DNA of 64,000 nucleotides from JABJGO01 sp963921245 (GCA_963921245.4 CAWUEY030000001.1:2542001-2606000), one strand, 5' to 3'; positions 51,153-60,510 are shown, numbered from the stretch's first letter. The notes: a model not told the origin generated them from the letters alone. Program-made: numbers and translations.

Positions 51153-52274
51153 ATGACTTCCTTCAATCCTGACCGCTTCACGACGTATGGCATCAACGAC
51201 CTTATGACGGCTGTGGTAACAACGGGAAACGGCGGCTATGACAAACTGGTATACCGTGATGTTCCCAGACCAAAGCCTGGGCCGGGTGAAGTTCTGCTGA
51301 AGGTTCTTGCCGCCGGCGTCAACAATACGGAAATTAACACGCGGCTTGGCTGGTATTCCTCTTCCGTAACAGGCGATACGGAAACCACTGCCCAGACCCA
51401 AGAAGAAGCGGCAACTCAAAAATCCGATGGCGGCTGGAACGAAGCAACGCCGTTTCCCCTCATCCAGGGCACGGACTGCTGTGGCGAAGTGGTTCACCCC
51501 GGTCCGAATACGGAGACATATGATCCAGGCACGCGCGTTATCGTTCGGGCCTGTATGCGCACGAACGGTTTCAGTTCGCTTGAAAATATCTGGATGGCGT
51601 CGGACTTCGATGGCGCGTTCGCCCAGTTTGTAACCGTTCCGGCGACAGAGATTTTTCCCGTAAAGTGCACCTGGACCCATGAAGAGCTGGCGACAATTCC
51701 GTGCGCCTATGGCACCGCCGAGAACATGGTCCACCGCACAAACGTCTCAGAGCATGATCATGTTCTGGTCCCCGGGGCGTCCGGTGGGGTTGGATCAGCG
51801 ATTGTTCAATTGTGTAAAAGACGGGGCGCAACCATTACCGCCATTGCCAGCGGGGCAAAAATGGACACGGTCAAGGCACTGGGCGCCGACCGGGTTCTTG
51901 AACGAAACGCCGACTTGATTTCAGTTCTCGGTGAAAAATCCGTTGATGTGGTGATTGACAATGTTGCGGGCGGCGGTTTTCCCGGTTTGCTGAAGGTCAT
52001 GAAGCGGGGAGGCCGGTACGCGTCTTCCGGGGCCATCGCAGGGCCCATTGTCAATCTCGACATGCGGGATTTCTATCTCAAGGACCTTACCCTGATCGGA
52101 TGCACCGCCTGGGATGAACCGGTGTTTCCAAACCTGATCGGATACATTGAGCGCGGCGAGATAAGACCGCTCGTTGCGCAATCCTTTCCGCTGGATCAAA
52201 TCGCCGATACGCAGAGGGCGTTTCTTGAGAAAAAGCACGTCGGCAATTTCGTTCTGATTCCGCCTGGTGTCTGA
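51153..52274 (+). CDS. Zinc-type alcohol dehydrogenase-like/quinone oxidoreductase family protein
   Basis: A 373-residue medium-chain dehydrogenase. The N-terminal GroES-like domain has KPGPGEVLLKVLAAGVNNTEINTRLGWYSSSV and QGTDCCGEVV, with an insertion around residues 70-95; the Rossmann domain has VPGASGGVGSAIVQL (about 212-226). Catalytic-zinc ligands of true alcohol dehydrogenases are not evident, so quinone/enoyl reductase-like chemistry is possible. ATG at 51153 or at 51204 (MTAVVTTGNGGYDKL, nearer the family start) are both open. It is divergent from hrcA (162-bp gap without a gene) and stands between hrcA and rph. Confidence 0.85.
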   Translation: MTSFNPDRFTTYGINDLMTAVVTTGNGGYDKLVYRDVPRPKPGPGEVLLKVLAAGVNNTEINTRLGWYSSSVTGDTETTAQTQEEAATQKSDGGWNEATPFPLIQGTDCCGEVVHPGPNTETYDPGTRVIVRACMRTNGFSSLENIWMASDFDGAFAQFVTVPATEIFPVKCTWTHEELATIPCAYGTAENMVHRTNVSEHDHVLVPGASGGVGSAIVQLCKRRGATITAIASGAKMDTVKALGADRVLERNADLISVLGEKSVDVVIDNVAGGGFPGLLKVMKRGGRYASSGAIAGPIVNLDMRDFYLKDLTLIGCTAWDEPVFPNLIGYIERGEIRPLVAQSFPLDQIADTQRAFLEKKHVGNFVLIPPGV

Positions 52275-52489
52275 TTTGGTGATTGGGGCGGGGATCACAT
52301 GATCCATATCATCCACCGCGAGACAGTGGACGCCAAAAGCCGCCAAAAACTAACAAACCGGTCCTATTGCCCGTGGCCCTCGTGATCGAATGCCCGGCGT
52401 GCCCTCCGCATAGGCCCTTTACGGCATCTAGGCTAATGGTTAGTTTTGCCCGGAATGACATTCCACGCCGCCTGTTTGGGAAAAACTCC

Positions 52490-53209
52490 ATGAGACCGTC
52501 CGGTCGCGCACCTGATGCTTTACGTGATGTGAGCCTGGAAACGGGTTTTAGCAAGTATGCCGAAGGGTCATGCCTTGTAAAATTCGGCGATACCCATGTC
52601 CTGTGTAACGCCAGTGTGGACCGGCGTTTACCACCGTGGATGCGCGACAGTGGCAAGGGTTGGGTGACGGCGGAATATGGCATGCTGCCACGTTCCACAG
52701 GCACCCGAACCGCCCGCGAGGCCGCGCGCGGGAAACAGTCCGGCCGCACCCAGGAAATCCAGCGCCTGATCGGGCGGTCCCTGCGCGCCGTCACAGACCT
52801 GAAAGCCCTGGGCGAAATCCAGATCAGGCTGGACTGTGACGTTATACAGGCCGACGGCGGCACCCGAACGGCGGCAATCACAGGGGCCTATGTTGCTCTT
52901 CATCTTTCTCTTCAACACCTTGTCAAAATCGGTGTGCTGAAATCCATCCCGCTTATTGACGCGGTCGCCGCTGTTTCCTGCGGTATCTACAACGGAACCG
53001 CCGTTCTGGACCTTGATTATGCGGAAGACAGCGCGGCACAAGCGGATACCAACTTTGTGCTCACGGGAAAGGGCGGTATCGTCGAGATACAGGGAACCGC
53101 AGAAGAAGAGCCATTCAGCGCCGAACACTTTGATGAGATGATGATGCTCGCAACAGCCGGCATCCAGACCCTGACTGACATACAAAGACAGGCCCTTGAG
53201 CACGCTTAA
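52490..53209 (+). CDS. rph: Ribonuclease PH
   Basis: A 239-residue phosphorolytic exonuclease that trims tRNA 3' ends (E. coli 238). The start MRPSGRAPDALRDVSLETGF and the catalytic RTAREAARGKQSGRTQEIQRLIGRSLRA segment are conserved, as is DADG-like DVIQADGGTRTAAITGAYVA. The ATG at 52490 gives exact family length; the longer frame through 52283 is not conserved. The 215-bp gap before it holds a palindrome GGATCA-ca-TGATCC (52292-52305) and no gene. Confidence 0.97.
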   Translation: MRPSGRAPDALRDVSLETGFSKYAEGSCLVKFGDTHVLCNASVDRRLPPWMRDSGKGWVTAEYGMLPRSTGTRTAREAARGKQSGRTQEIQRLIGRSLRAVTDLKALGEIQIRLDCDVIQADGGTRTAAITGAYVALHLSLQHLVKIGVLKSIPLIDAVAAVSCGIYNGTAVLDLDYAEDSAAQADTNFVLTGKGGIVEIQGTAEEEPFSAEHFDEMMMLATAGIQTLTDIQRQALEHA

Positions 53210-53219
53210 TGGATAGTCC

Positions 53220-53825
53220 ATGACGGCCAGGATATTCTCGGGATCAGAACTTGTAATCGCCAGCCACAACGCCGGTAAGGTTCGGGAAATTGGGGAACTG
53301 CTGGAAGCCTTGCAGATTACTGTGACAAGTGCCGGTGAAAAGGGTCTGCCGGAACCCGAAGAAAATGGAGAGACCTTCATCGAAAACGCCATTATCAAAG
53401 CCAGGGCATCTGCCCTGGGCGGCGGCACTCCCGCGCTGGCCGACGACTCCGGTCTTTGTGTCGATGTCCTAGGCGGCGCGCCGGGCATTTTTTCGGCGCG
53501 ATGGGCAGGGCCCGGAAAAGACTTTGGTGTCGCCATGCAAAGAGTCATGGAAGCGACGGCGGATTATGAAACCTGCAAGGCACACTTTGTCTGCGCATTG
53601 GCGCTCTGCTGGCCGGACGGTCATTGTGAAACGTTTGAGGGGTACGTTCACGGACAACTAACCTGGCCACCACGCGGCGAAAAGGGTTTTGGCTACGATC
53701 CCATGTTTGTTCCCCGGGGACACCGGCACACCTTCGGCGAAATGAACCCTGAAGACAAAAATGCCATCAGCCACAGAACGGCCGCTTTCCGGAAGCTGTT
53801 AGAAGCCTGTTTCAAAACCCAGTAG
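53220..53825 (+). CDS. rdgB: XTP/dITP diphosphatase (HAM1/RdgB)
   Basis: A 201-residue house-cleaning pyrophosphatase that removes non-canonical purine triphosphates. The phosphate-binding SHNAGKVREI is at about 15-24; metal-binding and base-recognition segments are ENGETFIENAIIKAR, ALADDSGLCVD and the C-terminal GEKGFGYDPMFVP and SHRTAAFRKL. It lies 10 bp after rph and 11 bp before hemW, so rph-rdgB-hemW form one unit. Confidence 0.96.
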   Translation: MTARIFSGSELVIASHNAGKVREIGELLEALQITVTSAGEKGLPEPEENGETFIENAIIKARASALGGGTPALADDSGLCVDVLGGAPGIFSARWAGPGKDFGVAMQRVMEATADYETCKAHFVCALALCWPDGHCETFEGYVHGQLTWPPRGEKGFGYDPMFVPRGHRHTFGEMNPEDKNAISHRTAAFRKLLEACFKTQ

Positions 53826-53836
53826 GGATCGATCTT

Positions 53837-55027
53837 ATGTCTGATCCTGATAAACCTTCTTATTCAGGGCCGGGTTTCGGACTTTATGTCCACTGGCCGT
53901 TTTGTGAAAAAAAGTGCCCCTATTGCGATTTTAACAGCCACGTCGCCGATGCCATCGATCATGACAGATGGCGAGCGGCCTATGATCTGGAAATCTCCTG
54001 GGCGGCAGACCTGCTCAGTGATGAACAGAATAAACGCCCCGTCATCACCAGTATTTTTTTCGGCGGCGGCACGCCCTCTCTGATGGACCCTAAAACGGTT
54101 TCCGCAATTCTTGAGACCGTTCATCGTCTTTTCTGTGTTGCCGCCGCCGTGGAAATCACGCTGGAAGCCAACCCATCTTCGGTGGAGGCAGGGCAGTTTT
54201 CCGCCTTCAAATCTGCCGGGGTCAATCGGGTCTCGGTCGGTATCCAGTCTTTCAATGATGATGAGCTATCGTTTCTGGGGCGCAGACATAATAGTGCAGA
54301 AGCCCGGAAAGCGCTGGAAACGGCCTGTAGAACATTCGACCGTGTTTCCTGCGATTTCATCTACGCCCTTCCCGAACAATCTCTACGGGCATGGGTTGAA
54401 ACACTGAAGCAGGGCCTGTTGTTCCAAACGGAACATTTATCCGCCTACCAGTTGACCATCGAGCAGGGAACGCCATTTTTCCGCGATAAAATTGCCGAGC
54501 CGCCGCCAGCCGTGGCGGAAGCCATGTTCAAGGAAACAAACGCCATTTTGGAAACTGCGGGATTGCCGGCATATGAGGTATCCAACCATGCGCGTGCCGG
54601 ATCTGAGTGTCGGCACAATCTTTTGTACTGGCGGAGCGGGGCTCATCTTGGCATTGGTCCCGGCGCTCACGGACGTTTACAAGACGGCGGCGGTGAGTGG
54701 TCATCACATTATCGAATCCACAATCCCCGCCGCTGGCTGGGCCAGGTTTTCAAGCAAGGCCACGGCACCGCAAAGGAGGTGTTGATCCCCACAGACGAGC
54801 GCGTAGAGGAGGTTGTCATGATGGGTCTTCGGTTACGGGCCGGGTTATATGAACAGGACCTGGTTGCGGCGACTGGCAAAACCTTTATCGACGCCCTGAA
54901 CATCGATAACCTGTCCCTGCTCCAATCGCGGGGTTTTCTTGACATGAAAGATAACGGGGCCGTTTTGCGGGCAACAGACAAAGGCCGTCTTCGGCTGAAT
55001 GCTGTGCTGGAGAAGCTGTTAACCTAA
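53837..55027 (+). CDS. hemW: HemW-type radical-SAM heme chaperone
   Basis: A 396-residue radical-SAM protein related to coproporphyrinogen III dehydrogenase HemN. The cluster motif is CEKKCPYC followed by DFNSH (about 20-35); further landmarks are FFGGGTPSLM and NRVSVGIQSFNDDEL. The lone CxxxCxxC and lack of the HemN N-terminal extension favour HemW, which inserts heme into respiratory proteins, over a heme-synthesis enzyme. It starts 11 bp after rdgB and overlaps the LpoA-like gene by 4 bp, tail to tail. Confidence 0.9.
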   Translation: MSDPDKPSYSGPGFGLYVHWPFCEKKCPYCDFNSHVADAIDHDRWRAAYDLEISWAADLLSDEQNKRPVITSIFFGGGTPSLMDPKTVSAILETVHRLFCVAAAVEITLEANPSSVEAGQFSAFKSAGVNRVSVGIQSFNDDELSFLGRRHNSAEARKALETACRTFDRVSCDFIYALPEQSLRAWVETLKQGLLFQTEHLSAYQLTIEQGTPFFRDKIAEPPPAVAEAMFKETNAILETAGLPAYEVSNHARAGSECRHNLLYWRSGAHLGIGPGAHGRLQDGGGEWSSHYRIHNPRRWLGQVFKQGHGTAKEVLIPTDERVEEVVMMGLRLRAGLYEQDLVAATGKTFIDALNIDNLSLLQSRGFLDMKDNGAVLRATDKGRLRLNAVLEKLLT

Positions 55028-56568
55028 TACGATAACTCGACAAAACTTGAAGGCGCCGGGTCAACAACAATATTCTCACGCCGGTCTACCTGAAGAACGG
55101 CAAGTCTGCGATCCGCTGTCCCGTCAGGCGCGAACCGGAAAACACCATCACGCCCTGAAAAACCGCTGGGCTGCATCATGGCTTCCGGCGCAAAGGGCGT
55201 TGAGCTTCCGTTTCTTGCCAAAACGGCGGCCAGGGCCGTCGCATCATAGGCGAGGGTTGCCAATCGGTGCGGGGGATTGCCGTAAATCTGAGCATACTTT
55301 TGCTGGAACTGCGTCCGTGCCTTGGGGGGCGGCGCCGCAAACCAGGCACCCAGAAGTGCCGGTTCTGCGCCAATGCCCGGAACGTCCCACTGCCCCGTAC
55401 CCATGATCTGCACTTTCCCTGGATCAATATCATAGAACGGCAGAAGCGCCGCAACCTGCAACAACCGGTCACCGCCATCGGCAATGAGCAGCGCGTCATA
55501 GGGCAGATCACCAAGAGTTTCCAAAAGGCTCAGACGTTCGAGAGCTTTCCGGGACAATTCATCTTCCTTGTCTTCCAGAAGCTCTCTTTCCCTAAACAAG
55601 GCTTCACGACGATTGTCGTAATCAGCCAGACGGCGCACCACATCCTCAATGTTTGAACCTGCCCGGTCGTAATACGCCACATCCACCAGGCTCCCGCCAT
55701 ACCGGGTCATGGATACACTCACAGACTGGACCACAGATCGGCCGTAAGGATCATTTGGCGCCAGGACGGCAAAGCGCTGATGGCCACGGGACAAGGCAAA
55801 GGACGTCACCCGCTCAACTTCATTGCGGGGCAAGAATCCCAGGGTGTACAGGCCATTTCCGGCAATGCTGCCGTCGCTTGAGAATGAAATGACGGGCACG
55901 CCGGATGTTTGCACCATGGGCCGGATGGCTTGCGCAGAGCGGGACAGCAACGGACCAATGATCAAACTGGCGCCGTCACTGATGGCCAGGCTTGCCGCAT
56001 AACTGGCCTCTTCCGGCACGCCCGCCGTATCATGGGGGAGAAGTTCAAAATCAGCGTCGGCGAAATCAAACAAGGCCATTTGAGCGGCGTTCAGCATGGC
56101 ATTACCCACAAGCGCACTCGGTCCACTGAGGGGCAACAGCAATCCGACGCGGATGGCACCCCCCGTTATGGGTGTAAGCCCCGGAGACGGCGCTTGCCCG
56201 CCGGGTGCCGCCATCTCGGCGCCGGGTGCGCTGGTCGATGCCCCGCCGCCAGATAGCTGGTCTTTCAGATAGGGTTCCAGCATTTTCCGCCATTCTTCCT
56301 CGATGGCACTACCGCTACCTGTTTCCAGTGGGGAAGTATCCTGTGTTTGCTCGGGGTACTTAGGTCCGTGCAGCGGCGGTAACGAGGCGACCCCTTCTTC
56401 AGGCGGGGGTGGCGGCGGTGAGGACATGACAGGAATGCCATTGTTCTGGCAGGCCGCCAGCACCCCGATCATCAAAACCAATACACAGACCAATACACAG
56501 ACAGAGCGCACCGTCCCGGGTGTTTTGAAAAGATCCTGTTCAAGAATCGAAAGCTTTGGAAACCGCAT
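55024..56568 (-). CDS. LpoA-like penicillin-binding protein activator lipoprotein
   Basis: A 514-residue envelope protein. A long signal ends in a lipobox (LAAC, Cys about 39). A Pro/Gly/Ser-rich linker (about 45-130) precedes a periplasmic binding protein-type domain (about 140-500; IRVGLLLPLSGPSALVGNAMLNAAQ, SFSSDGSIAGNGLYTLGF, FAVLAPNDPYGRSVV). This layout fits the LpoA family, which activates PBP1a in enterobacteria, and similar outer-membrane lipoproteins of alphaproteobacteria. The signal-peptide coding region contains a 12-bp tandem duplication (56477-56500). Its operon partner is not visible; rsmI is divergent. Confidence 0.83.
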   Translation of the reverse strand: MRFPKLSILEQDLFKTPGTVRSVCVLVCVLVLMIGVLAACQNNGIPVMSSPPPPPPEEGVASLPPLHGPKYPEQTQDTSPLETGSGSAIEEEWRKMLEPYLKDQLSGGGASTSAPGAEMAAPGGQAPSPGLTPITGGAIRVGLLLPLSGPSALVGNAMLNAAQMALFDFADADFELLPHDTAGVPEEASYAASLAISDGASLIIGPLLSRSAQAIRPMVQTSGVPVISFSSDGSIAGNGLYTLGFLPRNEVERVTSFALSRGHQRFAVLAPNDPYGRSVVQSVSVSMTRYGGSLVDVAYYDRAGSNIEDVVRRLADYDNRREALFRERELLEDKEDELSRKALERLSLLETLGDLPYDALLIADGGDRLLQVAALLPFYDIDPGKVQIMGTGQWDVPGIGAEPALLGAWFAAPPPKARTQFQQKYAQIYGNPPHRLATLAYDATALAAVLARNGSSTPFAPEAMMQPSGFSGRDGVFRFAPDGTADRRLAVLQVDRRENIVVDPAPSSFVELSY

Positions 56569-56698
56569 GTTTTCCCGTCGTTAAAATGGTGGCTGGGTTA
56601 AAATGGTGGCTGGACCTTGTTGGTACGCTGGCGATACCCTAACCGTGTCATGCCGGTTAGTAAACCGCAGCGGTTTCAGCACCGCCCGAGGACCATGA

Positions 56699-57565
56699 AT
56701 GAAAAAACACGAAGCGCAATCCGGCATTCTGTATGTTACATCAACGCCCATCGGCAACGCCTCAGACATATCCCTGCGGGCGCTGACCGTATTGGCGGTG
56801 GTGGATTTTATTGCCTGTGAGGATACCCGCGTCACGTCGAAATTGCTGTCCATGCATGGCATTTCCGGTGACCTTGTTTCCTATCATGACCACAATGCGG
56901 ACCGGGTCCGTCCACAAATCATTCAATATCTAAAAGATGGCAAATCCGTGGCATTTGTATCCGATGCGGGAACCCCGCTGATTTCCGATCCCGGATACAA
57001 GCTGGTGCGGTCATGTCACGAGGCCGGCCTATCCGTTACCACACTTCCCGGCGCCTCTTCTGTTCTGAGTGCCCTGATTTTGTCGGGTCTGCCGTCCAAC
57101 CGATTTTTGTTTGAGGGGTTTCTCCCCGCCAAAACATCCGCCCGGCGCGACACTCTGTCCGGCCTGGTCGGATTACCGGCCACACTGGTGTTTATGGAAA
57201 GTGCCGCCCGGCTCGCAAAGTCCCTGAATGATATGGTTCAGGTTCTTGGTGAGCGCGACGCCGCTGTTATTCGGGAAATTACAAAAATGTTTGAGGAAAC
57301 CCGCCGCGGTGCGCTGTCCGAGCTGGCGGAATTTTACAACAACGCGCCGAAGCCCAAGGGTGAGATCATGGTGGTCGTTGGCCCGCCCGATATGTCCAGG
57401 GCAGACTTTACCCAGGACAAGATCGACAAGATGATTGTCGAGGGTCTTGCCACGCTCTCTGTTCGCGATTGCGCCCGGGAAATAGCCAACATAACTGGCA
57501 AACCCCGACAGGACATATACAAACGGGCACTGGCGCTTGGCAAACCAACGGCCAGACGGCGTTAG
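56699..57565 (+). CDS. rsmI: 16S rRNA (cytidine(1402)-2'-O)-methyltransferase
   Basis: A 288-residue tetrapyrrole-methylase-fold enzyme that methylates C1402 in the decoding centre. Conserved segments are LYVTSTPIGNASDISLRAL (about 11-29), ACEDTRVTSKLL and FVSDAGTPLISDPGYKLV, with ALILSGLPSNRFLFEGFLP further on. The ATG at 56699 follows GAGGA. It is next to yraN and the LpoA-like gene, the conserved rsmI-lpoA-yraN neighbourhood. Confidence 0.96.
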   Translation: MKKHEAQSGILYVTSTPIGNASDISLRALTVLAVVDFIACEDTRVTSKLLSMHGISGDLVSYHDHNADRVRPQIIQYLKDGKSVAFVSDAGTPLISDPGYKLVRSCHEAGLSVTTLPGASSVLSALILSGLPSNRFLFEGFLPAKTSARRDTLSGLVGLPATLVFMESAARLAKSLNDMVQVLGERDAAVIREITKMFEETRRGALSELAEFYNNAPKPKGEIMVVVGPPDMSRADFTQDKIDKMIVEGLATLSVRDCAREIANITGKPRQDIYKRALALGKPTARRR

Positions 57566-57603
57566 GGAGCGGCGTTAACGGGCGGCGTTAGGGGGCGGCG
57601 GTA
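57558..57603. repeat. 13-bp tandem repeat at the rsmI-yraN junction
   Basis: GGCGTTAGGGAGC, GGCGTTAACGGGC and GGCGTTAGGGGGC lie end to end, followed by a partial copy GGCGGTA. The rsmI stop TAG falls in the first unit and the array ends 4 bp before the yraN start. The period is not a multiple of three, so copy changes would alter spacing to yraN but not the proteins. Confidence 0.6.
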
Positions 57604-57606
57604 GAT

Positions 57607-57972
57607 ATGGACAGCGGTGAGCGGAAAAAATACTGGAAAAAAGGCCAGGCGGCGGAGTGGATTGCCGCCATGTTCCTGATGGTCAGGGGATACAGAATTC
57701 TCGCCCGTCAGTACAAGTGCCCTGTGGGAGAAATCGATATCATCGCGCGGCGGCGGGACACGGTTGTTTTTGTCGAAGTGAAAACACGCAACAGTGACGC
57801 CGAGGCCCGCCACGCTATTTCCGAGCGGCAAAAAAACAGGATCATAAACAGCAGTAGAGCCTATCTTCAGAAACACCCCGGTTTTTCCACGCTCACCCAG
57901 CGATTTGATGCCGTTCTTGTTATTCCCTGGCGGTGGCCGAGACACTTGAAGAACGCGTGGATAAGCCAGTAG
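57607..57972 (+). CDS. yraN: UPF0102/YraN-family protein
   Basis: A 121-residue nuclease-fold protein. Conserved segments are KGQAAEWIAAMFLMVRGYRILARQY and GEIDIIARRRDTVVFVEVKTR, with the acidic and basic residues of restriction-endonuclease-like folds (EIDxxA...VEVKxR). The biological role is not established; its position next to rsmI is conserved. Length matches E. coli YraN (131). Confidence 0.92.
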   Translation: MDSGERKKYWKKGQAAEWIAAMFLMVRGYRILARQYKCPVGEIDIIARRRDTVVFVEVKTRNSDAEARHAISERQKNRIINSSRAYLQKHPGFSTLTQRFDAVLVIPWRWPRHLKNAWISQ

Positions 57973-58066
57973 TATTTTGCCGGACACATAATCCAGCCTA
58001 TTGTAGACCACGACCCATGACAGGGCCGTTTTCGATATCCATGTATCCAGGAAAGCAACTTTCAAC

Positions 58067-58678
58067 ATGATCACGATCTCCGGGCATTTCATCAGGTCGT
58101 CTACGCGGGTTTTTCTGGTAATAGCCGCCTGTTTCAGCCTGACAGCGTGTGTTGAAACCGTTTTGGGGGCGGGGGCCACCGTTGGCTTGGCCGCTTATGA
58201 GGAGCGCGGTGTCGAGGGTGTCGCACAAGACACAAAATTGGCGACGCAAATCAGACTGGCATACCTGGAAAACAGCGCATCTCTCGCAACCCATGTAGGC
58301 ATAGAGGTGTACGAAGGCCGCGCGCTCCTGACAGGCCTGGTTGAAACCGATGAAGATCGCGCCGAAGCTGTAAAACTGGCCTGGGCGGTCATCGGGATCA
58401 AGGATGTTCTTAACGAGATACAGCTCCGCACCGAGGAGGGTGTTGTCGAGTTTGCATATGATTCGTGGATAACGACCCAACTACAGGCGAAAATGACGTT
58501 TGATGAGAATATCCACGCCATTAACTACAGCGTCGAAACCGTTAATGGTGCTGTTTACCTCATCGGTATCGCCCAGAATCAGGCGGAACTGGATCGAATC
58601 CTTGATCATGTCCATGGACTCGACCGCGTCAGGCGGGTGATTTCACACGTCCGCATCAAACAACCGGAAGCCGAATGA
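58067..58678 (+). CDS. BON-domain lipoprotein
   Basis: A 203-residue exported lipoprotein (lipobox LTAC, Cys about 28). Two BON domains follow (VGIEVYEGRALLTGLVETDEDRAEAVKLAWAV near 78-110, and VETVNGAVYLIGIAQNQAELDRI near 155-180). BON proteins such as OsmY and DolP protect the envelope and bind phospholipids. It is the last-but-one part of the yraN cluster; its stop overlaps the next start as ATGA. Confidence 0.88.
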   Translation: MITISGHFIRSSTRVFLVIAACFSLTACVETVLGAGATVGLAAYEERGVEGVAQDTKLATQIRLAYLENSASLATHVGIEVYEGRALLTGLVETDEDRAEAVKLAWAVIGIKDVLNEIQLRTEEGVVEFAYDSWITTQLQAKMTFDENIHAINYSVETVNGAVYLIGIAQNQAELDRILDHVHGLDRVRRVISHVRIKQPEAE

Positions 58679-59511
58679 GTCTCAATCTACAGTCTTGTGC
58701 CCTGCAACGATTGCGCGCGAGCGTAGAGAGCGAAGATTTCCAAATCGACCTGGCGGAGGCTGCCCTGGATTTGGCCAGCCTGGCCCTGAACGAAAAGTCC
58801 AAAGAGCCCTACAAGCGGCACCTTGAGACACTTTACGCCGAGGTTGCCGCGTTCGCGGGGCCCGCCATCGATGCGCGGGGGTGCGCCAATGCGCTCGGTC
58901 AAATCATCGCCAAACGCTATGGCTACGGCGGAACAGAGGAAACATTCGACGATCCGGGCGCGGCAAATTTGATGAATGTCATTGATGGGCGTTCCGGCCT
59001 GCCCGTGGCATTAGGCATCCTTTACATTCAGGCGGCGCGGCGGCTTGGCTGGAGGGCGGTGGGGGTGGATTTTCCCGGGCGGTTTATGGTGCGCCTAGAC
59101 GTTGATGGCGAACGTGTCATCCTTAACCCCTTCGATGGCGGGCGCGTGATGGAGCCTAGGGACCTGCGCGATATCCTGAAATTGACCATGGGAAACGAGC
59201 AAGAACTGCACCCCCATCATTATCAGGCGTTGGACAATAGAGGGATTTTGCTGCGCCTCGAGAACAATCTGAAGGTGCGACACCTTCATTCCGGCAATAT
59301 TGATGCCGCACTGGAGGTTATTGAAACCATGTTATTGCTGGCACCGGATAACGCGGCGCTTTGGCGGGAAGCAGGGATGATCCATGTGAAGCTGGATCAC
59401 ACAGCGCAGGCAATCGAGGCACTGGAAGAATACATGCGCCTTGATACCGGCGGCGCAAGCCGGTACACCGCCAGTGTTCTTTTGCAGGAGCTGCGCAGCA
59501 GGCTTCTGTAA
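58675..59511 (+). CDS. SirB1/transglutaminase-like protein with TPR segment
   Basis: A 278-residue protein. A transglutaminase-like fold (about 60-170: NLMNVIDGRSGLPVALGILYIQAARRLGW and DFPGRFMVRLD) precedes helical TPR-like repeats (about 195-275: NIDAALEVIETMLLLAPDNAALWREAGMI). The catalytic Cys of true transglutaminases is not evident in the SGLPVALG segment, so catalysis is doubtful. It overlaps the BON gene (ATGA) and is probably co-translated. Function unknown. Confidence 0.8.
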   Translation: MSLNLQSCALQRLRASVESEDFQIDLAEAALDLASLALNEKSKEPYKRHLETLYAEVAAFAGPAIDARGCANALGQIIAKRYGYGGTEETFDDPGAANLMNVIDGRSGLPVALGILYIQAARRLGWRAVGVDFPGRFMVRLDVDGERVILNPFDGGRVMEPRDLRDILKLTMGNEQELHPHHYQALDNRGILLRLENNLKVRHLHSGNIDAALEVIETMLLLAPDNAALWREAGMIHVKLDHTAQAIEALEEYMRLDTGGASRYTASVLLQELRSRLL

Positions 59512-59547
59512 CAGGGATGCGGCACCCAACAGATCAGGAGCCAAGCC

Positions 59548-60495
59548 ATGAGCCTGAGTGTGGCCATTCAGATGGACCATATTTCAACGGTCGATATAAA
59601 CGGCGACAGCACATTCGTGCTGGCATTGGAGGCGCAAGACAGGGGCCACACGGTTTTTCACTATCTGCCCGCCTCACTCTCCATGGATTCCGGCAGGGTC
59701 GTCTGCAAGGCACAGGAAATGACCGTCCGAAGGGTGCCTGGCAATCACTTCACTCTGGGTCCCGATCAGCAACTGGACCTTGCGGACGTTGATGTGGTTT
59801 TGATGCGACAGGACCCGCCCTTCGATATGTGCTATATTACGGCGACGCACATCCTTGAACATCTTCACCCGGCGACCCTGGTCGTCAACGACCCGGCACA
59901 CGTTCGCAACGCGCCGGAAAAACTTTTCGTCATGGCGTTTCCGGACCTGATACCGGCGACCCTGATTACGCGTGATCAAAACCGCGTCTCTGCGTTTCGT
60001 GAAGAACACAAGGACATTATCGTGAAGCCCTTGTATGGCAATGGTGGCACAGGGGTTTTCCATCTAAAGCCGGGCGATGAAAACTTGAACGCCCTCATGG
60101 AAATGTTTCTCACCGCTTCGCGCGAGCCGGTCATGGTTCAGCGTTATCTGCCCGAGGTCCGCAAGGGCGATAAACGTATAATCCTGATTGACGGCGAACC
60201 GGGCGGGGCCATCAATCGTATTCCCGCAGAGGGCGAGGCACGATCCAATATGCATGTTGGTGGCAAGGCCGTCGCATCCAGCCTGACGCCACGGGAACAC
60301 GAAATCTGCAATCGTATCGGTCCGGCCCTGAAAGAGCGCGGACAGATTTTTGTCGGTATCGACGTTATCGGGGATTACCTGACAGAGATCAATGTGACCT
60401 CGCCCACCGGATTGCAGGAGATCAGCCGGTATGACGATGTCAATCTCGCCGGACAGATCTGGGATGCAATTGAATCCAGGGTTCAGGGCACGTAA
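59548..60495 (+). CDS. gshB: Glutathione synthetase
   Basis: A 315-residue ATP-grasp ligase joining gamma-glutamylcysteine to glycine. The N-terminal domain has VAIQMDHISTVDINGDSTF; the ATP-grasp part has KPLYGNGGTGVFHL, DKRIILIDGEPGGAINRIPA and VGIDVIGDYLTEINVTSPTG. The ATG at 59548 follows AGGAGCCAAGCC. It lies 36 bp after the transglutaminase-like gene and upstream of comM. Confidence 0.96.
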   Translation: MSLSVAIQMDHISTVDINGDSTFVLALEAQDRGHTVFHYLPASLSMDSGRVVCKAQEMTVRRVPGNHFTLGPDQQLDLADVDVVLMRQDPPFDMCYITATHILEHLHPATLVVNDPAHVRNAPEKLFVMAFPDLIPATLITRDQNRVSAFREEHKDIIVKPLYGNGGTGVFHLKPGDENLNALMEMFLTASREPVMVQRYLPEVRKGDKRIILIDGEPGGAINRIPAEGEARSNMHVGGKAVASSLTPREHEICNRIGPALKERGQIFVGIDVIGDYLTEINVTSPTGLQEISRYDDVNLAGQIWDAIESRVQGT

Positions 60496-60510
60496 CAGGT
60501 TCTGCTAGAA

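Noticed and set aside
50991..51734. Long minus-strand extension of the hrcA frame by about 250 codons
   Set aside because: The conserved HrcA start is at 50990, and the extension lies under a well-defined dehydrogenase gene on the other strand. It is an unused open frame.
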